This document shows, one piece after another, positions 8,220 to 15,587 of a stretch of DNA of 18,941 bases. The DNA is from SLJM01 sp964415785 (GTDB lineage: Bacteria > Myxococcota_A > Bradymonadia > Bradymonadales > Bradymonadaceae), in the NCBI GenBank assembly GCA_964415785.1, contig CAYQBU010000060.1, forward strand, positions 1 through 18,941, given 5' to 3'. The stretch's first letter is position 1, and every line of letters begins with the position of its first letter. A model generated the notes under the pieces. The model saw only the letters and a program-made list of their open reading frames with translations, was not told the DNA's origin and ran no database searches. Position numbers and translations under genes: made by a program.

Positions 8220-9800
8220 ATGCGCTTCATTTTTAACTCCCCCCGTCCCACCCGCCTGACCCTCCGGGTGCTCACCACCCTGGCGGTCCTGCTGGTCCTG
8301 GCCTTCGCCACCCCGGCGATGGCCGACGTGGAAGCCGAGCTCCAGGACAAGATCGAAGCCGCCGAAGAAGAGTACGATATGCTCTTTTTCGAAGAGGCCG
8401 TCGTGATCATCCAGGAGGGCCTCCAAATGGCCGAAGACGAAGGGCTGGAAAACAATACCGTCGCCGAACTTCACATGCTCCTGGGGCTTATCCGCCACGC
8501 CGATGGCGACGAAGACCTGGCCGTTGACGCCATGGTCGACGCCCTCATGATCGCCCCCGACATCGAGATCGATTCCTTTTATCAGACCCCGGCCGTCGAC
8601 GAGCTCATGGCCCAGGCCCAGCAGCGAGCCGACCAACGCCGCGAGGAGCAAGCCGAAGAAGAAGCGCGTCGTCTGGAAGAAGAGCAAGCGGAAGCGGAAG
8701 CCCAGGCCCAGGCGCAGGCCGAAGACGATGACCCCAGCCCCGACATCGACGATCCCCCCCCGGAAGACGACGTCGACCCCCTGACCCACGACGCCCTTCG
8801 CCGGGCCGACGCCGGCGAATCGCTGCTCATCGAAGCCGAAATGCCGGCCGATCTCCCCGTCTTCCGCGTCCACCTGCACCATCGGCGTTATGGCGAAGAC
8901 GACTTCGACCAGATGGAAATGGAGCCCACCGATGCCGTCGGCTTTGCCGTCGAACTTCCCGCCGACCAGGTCTACACCACCCAGATCGAATACTTCATCA
9001 CCGCCATCGATCGCAGCGGTGATGTCATCGCCGAATCGGGCCGTCGCACCAACCCCCATCGCATCTCCGTCATCGGCGACCACAGTCCCCCGGAGTCCGA
9101 CGCCGATGAGTCCCCCGAAGACGACAGCGATTACCTCGTCGACGAACCCAGCCTTAGCGGTCCATTCACCACCCTGGCACTGGGCACAGACATCGGCTTT
9201 CTCCCCGGCGGGACCTCTCCCACGGCCAACCCCGACCACAGCGTCTCCCCCGGCATCGCCCCCGCCTTCTTGCACTCCATGATCGATGTCGGCTGGCGCT
9301 TTAGCGAAAATAATTACGCCAGCCTCTACTTTCGCTGGCAGCTCCAACCCACCCAGGACTTCGAGACCCTGCCCGAGGACCGCTACGACTACGACGCCAG
9401 CTTCTATCGCCACAACGACGAGTGCTTCGGCCTCGGCCTCATGGGCGACTGCATGGTCGGCGCCCGCTACCAGCGCGTCATCTCCAGCGGCGCTGTCGAC
9501 TTTTACTCCTCCGTAGGCCTCGGCGTTGGCCGCATCCGCAATTGGATTAAATTGACCCAACTCGATCGCGACGACGGCGCCTGCGACGGTCGCGAAACCA
9601 TGGAAGATCCCCAGCTGGGAAGCTATTGTGAACTTCGAGATACAGTGCGCACCGGATGGGCCCACTTTGGCGTCGGCGGCGGCATGTCAGTCCCCGCCTT
9701 TAGCCAGGTCGATCTGGTCGTCGACTCCTATCTCATGGTTCTGGTACCCGATACGTCGGTCAACCTCGACCTCAATCTCGGCGCCCGCATCCGTTTTTGA
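8220..9800 (+). CDS. Outer-membrane beta-barrel protein with periplasmic helical and beta-sandwich domains
   Basis: A 526-residue secreted protein probably anchored in the outer membrane by a C-terminal barrel. The ATG at 8220 is preferred over 8193 because it follows CACGGGGTTGACC and gives a standard signal peptide with cleavage after ATPAMA (residue 35). Residues 36-135 are helical and TPR-like (AEEEYDMLFFEEAVVIIQEG). Residues 136-168 are a Glu/Ala/Gln-rich coiled coil and 169-190 an Asp/Pro linker. Residues about 198-285 read as a beta-sandwich, as in myxobacterial surface proteins (SLLIEAEMPADLPVFRVHLH to YFITAIDRSGDVIAES). From about 315 on, alternating strands such as YASLYFRWQLQ, VDFYSSVGLGVGRI and LDLNLGARIRF end in a terminal Phe, the mark of BAM-inserted barrels. 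It follows the OmpA/TSP3 gene by 54 bp and is probably in the same operon. Ligand or pore function is unknown. Confidence 0.82.
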   Translation: MRFIFNSPRPTRLTLRVLTTLAVLLVLAFATPAMADVEAELQDKIEAAEEEYDMLFFEEAVVIIQEGLQMAEDEGLENNTVAELHMLLGLIRHADGDEDLAVDAMVDALMIAPDIEIDSFYQTPAVDELMAQAQQRADQRREEQAEEEARRLEEEQAEAEAQAQAQAEDDDPSPDIDDPPPEDDVDPLTHDALRRADAGESLLIEAEMPADLPVFRVHLHHRRYGEDDFDQMEMEPTDAVGFAVELPADQVYTTQIEYFITAIDRSGDVIAESGRRTNPHRISVIGDHSPPESDADESPEDDSDYLVDEPSLSGPFTTLALGTDIGFLPGGTSPTANPDHSVSPGIAPAFLHSMIDVGWRFSENNYASLYFRWQLQPTQDFETLPEDRYDYDASFYRHNDECFGLGLMGDCMVGARYQRVISSGAVDFYSSVGLGVGRIRNWIKLTQLDRDDGACDGRETMEDPQLGSYCELRDTVRTGWAHFGVGGGMSVPAFSQVDLVVDSYLMVLVPDTSVNLDLNLGARIRF

Positions 9801-9830
9801 GATCCTGGCAGACGTCCTGTTAAGTTTTTT

Positions 9831-9858
9831 TTGCTCCCCCGCCACTCCGTGCTATCGT
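9831..9858 (+). promoter_or_regulatory. Candidate promoter for amidase-rph
   Basis: TTGCTC (9831-9836), 16 nt, then TATCGT (9853-9858), preceded by a T-run at 9825-9832. It lies in the 113-bp gap before the amidase and has the same layout as the promoter at 15598-15625. The hexamers are seen directly and activity is inferred. Confidence 0.45.
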
Positions 9859-9913
9859 CTTTGCGCTCGACGGAGCCAAGGACGGTGACGTGGACGTATT
9901 GGGAGTAGTGATT

Positions 9914-10897
9914 ATGGATAGTAGAACCCGACATCTTGCCCTTTTTATCGCCTGCTGTGCCCTATCGATGGGATGGCTAAGCCCCACTGCGTCTGCTCAC
10001 CCGGGCAGCCTGTGGGGCATCGATGTCTCCAGCGTCGTCGGACTCAGCGATCAGGCCCGGGTTATCGCCCACCAAAATAAAGATGATGACCGGCCCGCCG
10101 CTGACCCTCTGTCATCGGTGCAGACCATCGTCATCGATCCCGGTCATGGCGGCGACAACAGCGGCGCCACGGGCATCGCCGGCGTCCCCGAAAAGGAATT
10201 GACCCTCGACTTGGCCTACGAGCTACGCGACGCCCTCCAGCAGCGCTACCCCGACCTCAGGGTCATCCTGACGCGCTACTGGGACGCCAGCGTCAGTCTT
10301 CAAGACCGCGTCCACCTGGCCAACCTGGCGCAAGCGGATCTCTTTTTATCGCTCCACTACAACGCCGCCCCGCATGGGCGAGCCGTGGGCTTTGAGACCT
10401 ATTTTCTGGAACCGGCCGACGTCACCCCCGGCGAAGAGCAGCCCCAGGGACTGCCCGTGGCCAGCCTCGACGATAGCATCGCCGGCCTCGAAGCCCCCAT
10501 CGAGGGCGCCGAGTCCATCGGCTACGAAGGGGCGACCCTGGAGCTCATTCGACGCGACCTGCTGCAGGCCCTGCAACACGACCTCAGCGGCAGCCTCGCC
10601 GAGACCGTCCAACACCGCTTCGTGGAACACATCGACTCCGTCGACCGCGGCGTCAAACAAGCCCCCTTCGCTGTCCTTCGCGGCGCACACATGCCGGCGG
10701 TGGTCATCGAGGCCGGTTTTCTCACCCACCCTGAAGAGGGCTGGGAGGTGTTGACCCAGGAGCATCAACAAGATGTGATCAACGCCATCAAACACAGCAT
10801 CATCGACTTTGACCAACTCCTGGATACTGTGCTCGACGCTCCCCCCGAAGACTTCACCGATCAACCCATCTCGCTCCTTTCCCGGACCACCCCATGA
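9914..10897 (+). CDS. Periplasmic N-acetylmuramoyl-L-alanine amidase (Amidase_3)
   Basis: A zinc amidase that cuts the bond between MurNAc and L-Ala in peptidoglycan, as in AmiA/B/C or CwlB-type enzymes. The ATG at 9914 is chosen over the in-frame GTG at 9890 because GGGAG lies 9 nt upstream and the signal peptide is then of normal length (1-28, ending in TASA). The domain spans about residues 70-303. Zinc ligands are His78 (IDPGHGG), Glu93 (VPEKELTL) and His148 (SLHYNAAP); the catalytic Glu is Glu266 (VIEAGFL). All are present, so it should be active. Between His148 and Glu266, residues about 167-205 form an acidic insertion, in the part of the fold where E. coli division amidases carry their autoinhibitory helix. 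The stop overlaps the rph start (ATGA). No SPOR, LysM or AMIN domain is seen. Confidence 0.93.
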   Translation: MDSRTRHLALFIACCALSMGWLSPTASAHPGSLWGIDVSSVVGLSDQARVIAHQNKDDDRPAADPLSSVQTIVIDPGHGGDNSGATGIAGVPEKELTLDLAYELRDALQQRYPDLRVILTRYWDASVSLQDRVHLANLAQADLFLSLHYNAAPHGRAVGFETYFLEPADVTPGEEQPQGLPVASLDDSIAGLEAPIEGAESIGYEGATLELIRRDLLQALQHDLSGSLAETVQHRFVEHIDSVDRGVKQAPFAVLRGAHMPAVVIEAGFLTHPEEGWEVLTQEHQQDVINAIKHSIIDFDQLLDTVLDAPPEDFTDQPISLLSRTTP

Positions 10898-11634
10898 GCC
10901 CTCGCGCCGACGACCGCTCCCCCCAAGATCTTCGCCCCCTGTCCATGGAGCTCGGCTTCACCGAGGTCCCCGACGCCTCCGTGCTGACCCGTATGGGCAA
11001 GACCACCGTGCTCTGCACCGCCAGCATCGAGGATCGCGTCCCCCGCTGGATGGACGGGCCCGACAACACCAGCGGCTGGCTCACCGCTCAATACTCCATG
11101 CTGCCCGGGTCCACATCGCCGCGCTTTCGCCGCGAATCGATGCGCGGACGCGTCAAAGGCCGCACCCACGAAATCCAGCGCCTTATCGGTCGAAGCCTCC
11201 GGGCGGTCGCCGATCTCGACGCCCTCGGTCCCCGTACCGTACGCCTCGACTGCGACGTCCTCCAGGCCGACGGGGGAACCCGCACGGCCAGCATCAATGG
11301 CGCCTTCGTCGCCCTCGCCCACGCCATCGAAGGCCTCCTGGAGGAGGACCTTATCTCCACCTCCCCGCTTCGCTCCCATCTGGCCGCCGTCTCCTGTGGC
11401 GTCGTCGACTCCACCCCCATGCTCGACCTGGCCTACACCGAAGATCGCGACGCCGATGTCGACCTCAACCTGGTCATGAACGGCGCCGGAGAATTCATCG
11501 AGATCCAGGGCACCGGCGAAGAAGCGACCTTCAGCGCCCAACAACTCCAGGCGATGCTCGACCTCGGCCAGCGCGGCGTGGAGGACATCATCGCCTACCA
11601 GCAGGACCTCCTCTCCGACGACATCCTTCCCTGA
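10894..11634 (+). CDS. rph: Ribonuclease PH
   Basis: A phosphate-dependent 3'-5' exoribonuclease that trims tRNA 3' ends, normally a hexamer. The 246 residues are close to the usual 238-250. The sequence follows the family throughout: DLRPLSMELGFTEVPDASVL near the N-terminus, VLCTASIEDRVPRW (39-52), then LTAQYSMLPGST. GRTHEIQRLIGRSLRAV (89-105) matches the conserved helix. GGTRTASINGAF (127-138) holds the phosphate-binding Thr/Arg group with Arg130, and LDLAYTEDRDADVDLNLVM (177-195) has the metal and catalytic acids Asp178 and Asp184. The start ATG overlaps the amidase stop by 4 bp, so translation is probably coupled. In many bacteria rph sits next to rdgB; here it does not. The link between a wall amidase and a tRNA nuclease is probably only transcriptional. 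Confidence 0.96.
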   Translation: MSPRADDRSPQDLRPLSMELGFTEVPDASVLTRMGKTTVLCTASIEDRVPRWMDGPDNTSGWLTAQYSMLPGSTSPRFRRESMRGRVKGRTHEIQRLIGRSLRAVADLDALGPRTVRLDCDVLQADGGTRTASINGAFVALAHAIEGLLEEDLISTSPLRSHLAAVSCGVVDSTPMLDLAYTEDRDADVDLNLVMNGAGEFIEIQGTGEEATFSAQQLQAMLDLGQRGVEDIIAYQQDLLSDDILP

Positions 11635-11670
11635 GCACAGCCGTGACCGGATCGTCTTTTATGCTTTGCT

Positions 11671-11698
11671 TTGCCTCCGCCGTGGTTACTGATACATC
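11671..11698 (+). promoter_or_regulatory. Possible weak promoter for glpX
   Basis: TTGCCT (11671-11676), 16 nt, then TACATC (11693-11698) sits in the 123-bp gap between rph and glpX. The -10 is a poor match. I list it because its layout resembles the two better candidates in the window. Confidence 0.25.
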
Positions 11699-11757
11699 CA
11701 CGCCGTACAACGCGAAGTGGGCCCTACCGATCCATACCTTTGTCCAGGGAAACCTCT

Positions 11758-12765
11758 ATGAAAGACCGCAATCTCGCACTTGATCTGGTCCGCGTCACGG
11801 AAGCGGCGGCCATGGCCTGCGCCCGTTCCATGGGTCAGGGAAACCCCAAATTCAGCGACCAACTCGCCGTCAACGCCATGCGGGCGGCCTTCGACCCCAT
11901 CCCCATCAACGGCACCGTCGTCATCGGCGAAGGCGAGCGCGACGAGGCACCGATGCTCTATATCGGCGAGCGCGTGGGACGCCAGGAGCCCGATGACCCC
12001 GCCATGGACATCGCCCTCGATCCCCTGGAGGGAACCAATATCTGCGCCTATGGACGCTCCGGTGCCCTGGCCGTCGTCGCCATGGCCCCCGAGGGCTGCT
12101 TTCTCAACGCCCCCGATATCTACATGAAGAAGATCGCCTCCGGCCCCATCGGTCGCGACGTCATCGATATCACCAAAAGCCCCACCGAAAACCTCCATAA
12201 CCTCGCCGACGCCAAGGGGGCCAATGTCGAGGAATTGACCGCCGTCGTCCTCGACCGACCACGCCACGAAGAGCTGATCGCCGAGATCCGTAAAACCGGG
12301 GCCCGCATCCGCCTGATCGACGATGGCGACGTCGACGCCGCCATCGCTACCGTCAAACCCGACACCGGCCAGGACATCCTCTTCGGCATCGGTGGCGCCC
12401 CGGAGGGCGTCCTCGCCGCCGCCGCCATGCAGTGCATGGGCGGCGACATCCAGGGCCAATTGATGTTCTACAACGACAAGGAACGCCGGCGAGCCCACGA
12501 AGTCATGGGCGACGACGCCGACATCGAAGCCGTCCTCTGCCGCCAAGACCTGGCCCGCGGGGAAATCCTCTTCGCCGCCACGGGCGTCACCAACGGCCGG
12601 ATGCTCGAGGGCGTGCGCTTCTTCGCCGGCGGCGGCTCCACCCAATCGCTGGTCATGCGCTCCAAATCGGGCACCGTGCGCACCATCGACGCCGTCCACG
12701 ACTTTGAGCGAAAGCCCCACTACGACCTGGAGGGCTTCCACCTCAATATGGCGGCCGTCGAATAA
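11758..12765 (+). CDS. glpX: Class II fructose-1,6-bisphosphatase (GlpX type)
   Basis: Cytoplasmic metal-dependent phosphatase that converts fructose 1,6-bisphosphate to fructose 6-phosphate in gluconeogenesis. Some homologues also accept sedoheptulose 1,7-bisphosphate. The 335 residues match GlpX length. Family signatures are plain: ALDLVRVTEAAAMACAR at the N-terminus, VVIGEGERDEAPMLYIGERV (about 55-74), the metal site DPLEGTNICAYG (about 88-99), MKKIASGPIGRDVIDI, and the late IGGAPEGVLAAAA and EILFAATGVTNG blocks. The start at 11758 is fixed by AGGGA 8 nt upstream and by homology to the usual MxR(N/R)LALDL beginning; the frame upstream to 11671 has no family match. It is followed directly by a strong hairpin, so transcription probably stops there. 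It may have its own promoter in the gap after rph. Confidence 0.96.
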   Translation: MKDRNLALDLVRVTEAAAMACARSMGQGNPKFSDQLAVNAMRAAFDPIPINGTVVIGEGERDEAPMLYIGERVGRQEPDDPAMDIALDPLEGTNICAYGRSGALAVVAMAPEGCFLNAPDIYMKKIASGPIGRDVIDITKSPTENLHNLADAKGANVEELTAVVLDRPRHEELIAEIRKTGARIRLIDDGDVDAAIATVKPDTGQDILFGIGGAPEGVLAAAAMQCMGGDIQGQLMFYNDKERRRAHEVMGDDADIEAVLCRQDLARGEILFAATGVTNGRMLEGVRFFAGGGSTQSLVMRSKSGTVRTIDAVHDFERKPHYDLEGFHLNMAAVE

Positions 12766-12772
12766 TGCTATA

Positions 12773-12801
12773 ATCCCCCAGGACCCAAGGTCCTGGGGGA
12801 T
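12773..12801. terminator. Perfect 13-bp hairpin between convergent glpX and ychF
   Basis: Arms at 12773-12785 and 12789-12801 pair without mismatch around a 3-base loop (CAA). The hairpin sits 8 bp after the glpX stop and 7 bp after the ychF stop on the other strand. Neither side has a proper U-tract (the minus-strand side is only weakly T-rich, TTATAGCATTATT), so it is either a bidirectional terminator of atypical type or an RNA 3'-end stabiliser. Confidence 0.75.
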
Positions 12802-12807
12802 GACGAC

Positions 12808-13902
12808 TCAGGCGCCGTGGCGGATGTGCATCACGTCGCCGTCCTGGACCACATAGCTCTTGCCCTCCAGGCGCATCTTACCGGCATCTCGGATCCCCGC
12901 TTCGCTCTCGTGCTTCTGAAGATCTTCGACCGTATAAACTTCGGCGCGGATAAAATTCTTCTCGAAGTCGCTGTGGATGACCCCGGCGGCTTCCGGCGCC
13001 GTCGCCCCGACCGGAATCGTCCAGGCCCGAACCTCTTTTTCGCCGGCCGTAAAGTAGCTCTGCAGCCCCAGAAGATGGTAGGTCGCCCGCACCAACTGAT
13101 TGAGCGCTGGCTCATCGATGCCCAGCCCTTCGAGCATCTCCTGCTGCTCGTCATCCTCCAGCTCCGCGAGCTCCGCTTCCAATGAGCCGCAGACGATCTC
13201 CATCTCCGCCCCTTGCTCTTTGGCCAACTGGCGCAACGCCGCCACGTGCGGGTGCTGCCCATCGAGATCGTCATCGGCCACATTGCCCACGTAGAGCACG
13301 GGCTTGGCGGTCAACAGGTGACAATCCTTGATCATCTCCTGCTGGGTCTCACTTAGCTCCAGGCTTCGCGCCGGCCGTCCCTCGGACAGGCCCTCGTAGA
13401 GCACCTCCAGGGCCTCCACTCGCGCGATCTCGTCCTTGTCGCCGGACTTGGCGCTTCGCTTGGCCTTGTCCAGGCGGCCCTCCACCGTCTGCAGATCGGC
13501 AAGCGTCAGCTCCGTATCGATGATCTCCACATCACGCACCGGATCAACTTCCCCCTCCACGTGGGTCACATTGCCGTCATCAAAGCAGCGCACCACGTGA
13601 ATGATGGCACTGACTTCCCGGATATTGGCCAAAAACTTATTGCCCAGCCCTTCGCCTTCCGAGGCCCCGCGCACCAGCCCGGCGATATCGACGATCTCCA
13701 CCGACGACGGTATCACCTTCTGGGTGTCGATATGTTGATTGATGATCTCCAGCCGCGGATCGGGCACCGGCACAATCCCAACATTGGGATCGATGGTGCA
13801 AAAGGGGTAATTCTCCGACTGGGCCCCGGCTTCGGTCAGGGCGTTGAATATGGTCGACTTGCCCACATTGGGCAGTCCTACTATTCCTGCAGTAAGGCTC
13901 AT
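12808..13902 (-). CDS. ychF: YchF/Obg-family translation-associated ATPase
   Basis: A 364-residue P-loop ATPase (OLA1/YchF) that binds ribosomes and is tied to stress responses. The G1 loop is GLPNVGKST (9-17), followed by FNALT. Switch II is DIAGLVRGASEGEGLGNKFL (72-91), and the coiled-coil arm is about 130-190. The base-recognition motif is NVAD (207-210), where most YchF proteins have NxxE, the ATP-specific form. The C-terminal TGS domain (about 280-362) ends as expected (GKMRLEGKSYVVQDGDVMHI). His114 matches the mobile hydrophobic-cap position. The start at 13902 gives the family's usual beginning (MSLTAGIVGLPNVGK). An ATG at 13941, 13 codons upstream, is possible. The much longer open frame upstream to 14565 is a shadow of the divergent gene. 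Confidence 0.96.
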   Translation of the reverse strand: MSLTAGIVGLPNVGKSTIFNALTEAGAQSENYPFCTIDPNVGIVPVPDPRLEIINQHIDTQKVIPSSVEIVDIAGLVRGASEGEGLGNKFLANIREVSAIIHVVRCFDDGNVTHVEGEVDPVRDVEIIDTELTLADLQTVEGRLDKAKRSAKSGDKDEIARVEALEVLYEGLSEGRPARSLELSETQQEMIKDCHLLTAKPVLYVGNVADDDLDGQHPHVAALRQLAKEQGAEMEIVCGSLEAELAELEDDEQQEMLEGLGIDEPALNQLVRATYHLLGLQSYFTAGEKEVRAWTIPVGATAPEAAGVIHSDFEKNFIRAEVYTVEDLQKHESEAGIRDAGKMRLEGKSYVVQDGDVMHIRHGA

Positions 13903-13977
13903 GAGGTTTGTTCGCCGGTTGGGGAAACGACTGATCGACATGCCTGATCCGCGTACTGCGGCCGGCCACGAACCCGA

Positions 13978-14006
13978 CTTGTAATGAATCTGGCGACATC
14001 TGACAA
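13978..14006 (-). promoter_or_regulatory. Candidate sigma70 promoter for ychF
   Basis: Read on the minus strand: TTGTCA (complement of 14001-14006), 17-nt spacer, TACAAG (complement of 13978-13983). These are 5/6 and 4/6 matches with ideal spacing. Transcription would begin near 13971, about 70 nt before the preferred ychF start. It lies in the gap between ychF and the divergent coiled-coil gene. Confidence 0.55.
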
Positions 14007-14052
14007 CGGCGCCCACCCCGTCGACGACCCGATCCCCCCGCGGAGCTTTTCC

Positions 14053-14751
14053 ATGGCCAAGAATATCTACCACGCTGAAATGGCGCTGCTCATCCGTCGC
14101 GAAAAGGAAATCGAACGCAAGCTCCAGGCGTTGACCGACGACTTCAAGACCTGGAAGGAGCGCATCGCCATGGCCAAACAGGCCGGCAAAGACGAGCTCG
14201 CCGCGCGCGCCGAAGCCAAGGTCGAGGAACTCAAGACCGACGCACTCATGCTTCGCCAGGAACTGGTGCCCATTATCGACCAAAAAAAGAAGCTGCGCCG
14301 CCAGAGCCAGCGCCCCTCCGGCCAGGAACTCCAGCGCTCCAAGGCCATCCTCGACGACTTCCGAAAGTCGGGACTCATCGATCCCGAGCAAGCCCAGATG
14401 CAGGAGATGGCCGACGACGCCCAGGCCGATCAAGACCTGGACGCCCTCAAGTCTCAGATGAACGAATCCCCCTCCTCGACCTCCGCGCCTCCCACAGACG
14501 ACAACCCCCAAGAAGCCCCACACCCCAAAGACGCCCTCGATGCCGACCTGGCGGCCCTTCGCCAAAAGATGGGCGCCGACGCCGACGACGACACCCTTGA
14601 CGATGATGCCCAGGACCTGGAGGAGCTCGAAAAGCTTCTCCAGGAGCCGTCGTCACCAGCCGAGTCCTCGGACGAATCCGACGACTCAGACAAGCCCGAT
14701 GAGCCAGACGAGCGCGATGGCACAGACGTGCCCGATGACGACCGACCTTGA
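14053..14751 (+). CDS. Coiled-coil protein with long acidic disordered tail, function unknown
   Basis: I do not recognise this 232-residue cytoplasmic protein. The ATG at 14053 follows GGAG with 8-nt spacing. An in-frame ATG at 13984 lies inside the ychF promoter region and is unlikely. Residues 1-85 are a continuous charged helix (HAEMALLIRREKEIERKLQA to IIDQKKKLRRQ) with heptad-like Leu/Ala spacing, likely a two-stranded coil or hairpin. A basic stretch (KKKLRRQSQR, 78-87) and a helix to about 138 follow. Residues 139-232 are low-complexity, rich in Asp, Glu, Ser and Pro, with an embedded helix (about 165-195) and an end of repeated acidic units (DKPDEPDERD). No signal peptide or TM segment. 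The helical part vaguely recalls small PspA-like coils, but I have no motif for that. The WYL gene follows after 70 bp on the same strand. Confidence 0.75.
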   Translation: MAKNIYHAEMALLIRREKEIERKLQALTDDFKTWKERIAMAKQAGKDELAARAEAKVEELKTDALMLRQELVPIIDQKKKLRRQSQRPSGQELQRSKAILDDFRKSGLIDPEQAQMQEMADDAQADQDLDALKSQMNESPSSTSAPPTDDNPQEAPHPKDALDADLAALRQKMGADADDDTLDDDAQDLEELEKLLQEPSSPAESSDESDDSDKPDEPDERDGTDVPDDDRP

Positions 14752-14821
14752 CCAATGGTCGAACGCCGCCAGCTATGGTAGATGCGAACCATCCATCGAC
14801 GATTGATTCCCGAGGCTACCC

Positions 14822-15538
14822 ATGTCAGATGGCCCCTTTAATATCCCCACCATCCGCGGTCGCATCGCCGACCGCCTGGAGCAGGCTCCGTCGCGAAACG
14901 CCGACGACGAGCCCCTGAAATTTCCAGACAGCCCCGGCGACGTCCTTTTGCGAAGTGCCGAAGAACGCGGCGTCGTCGCCCTGGCCTGCCTCCTCTTGGA
15001 AAACCTGCGCGAACACGGCGGCACCCGCGCCCAGGGCCGTCCCCTGGACAATGTGCTGCGCCGAATCCTGGAGACCTTCGGCCCCAAAGAAGTCATGGAT
15101 ATCGAGGTCGAGGCCTACGAAATCCTTTTGTGGATCGGCGGCGCCATCGACGACGACTGGGCCCCTGAGACCCAGCAAGACCCCGGCGAACTCGACCCCA
15201 CTGCCGGGCACCTCGACTTGGTCCGATGGGCCATCGGCGGCGGCGTCGACCTGGAGATGGACTATTATAGCCGCGGCCGCGGCCAACTGACCCACCGCCG
15301 CATCACCCCCATCAGCCTGGAGGCCGAGACCTACCTCCACGCCTACTGCCACCTGCGCCGCGACGAACGGGTCTTTCGCATCAGCCGCATCGGCGACCTT
15401 CAGCCCGTTGGCGGCTGGCCCAACCAACCCCCCTCATCGTCCTCCGACCCCTCCCCCGATCCCGATCGAGATCCCGACGATACGACCATCGACTCCAGCG
15501 ATGGCGACCCCCCGCAGATGAGCCTCCTCGACGATTGA
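14822..15538 (+). CDS. WYL-domain protein without visible HTH, with QMSLL C-terminus
   Basis: A 238-residue cytoplasmic protein. WYL domains sense ligands, often nucleic acid or nucleotides, in transcription factors and in CRISPR and phage-defence regulators. The WYL part is residues about 130-195: VDLEMDYYS (Tyr148/149), the RRITPISLE segment (159-167), ETYLHAYCHLRRDERVFRISRI (169-190) and a following GDL; this is the usual basic-Tyr arrangement. The N-terminal 115 residues are mostly helical, with a region (VLLRSAEERGVVALACLLLE) that does not read as a winged helix, so DNA binding is not shown. Residues 200-231 are a disordered Ser/Pro/Asp linker ending in QMSLLDD (232-238), which resembles the bacterial sliding-clamp pentapeptide QL(S/D)LF. 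The start has GAGG 7 nt upstream. It follows the coiled-coil gene and may be cotranscribed with it. Confidence 0.82.
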   Translation: MSDGPFNIPTIRGRIADRLEQAPSRNADDEPLKFPDSPGDVLLRSAEERGVVALACLLLENLREHGGTRAQGRPLDNVLRRILETFGPKEVMDIEVEAYEILLWIGGAIDDDWAPETQQDPGELDPTAGHLDLVRWAIGGGVDLEMDYYSRGRGQLTHRRITPISLEAETYLHAYCHLRRDERVFRISRIGDLQPVGGWPNQPPSSSSDPSPDPDRDPDDTTIDSSDGDPPQMSLLDD

Positions 15539-15587
15539 ATCCCCTCGCCGTCCTCCACGATCGGCGATCCTCTGGGATCCGTATCTG

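Noticed and set aside
6885..9665. 926-codon open frame on the minus strand
   Set aside because: It lies antisense to three well-supported genes (lipoproteins and barrel protein) and is low-complexity Gly/Val/Asp/Ala. It is open because the real genes avoid codons that would give antisense stops. No SD or domain.
10809..11783. 324-codon plus frame over rph
   Set aside because: Arg/Pro/His-rich shadow; the RNase PH frame carries all family motifs.
13942..14565. N-terminal extension of ychF
   Set aside because: The family starts at MSLTAGIVGLPNVGK; the extra residues are the complement of the divergent coiled-coil gene, and a promoter lies between them.
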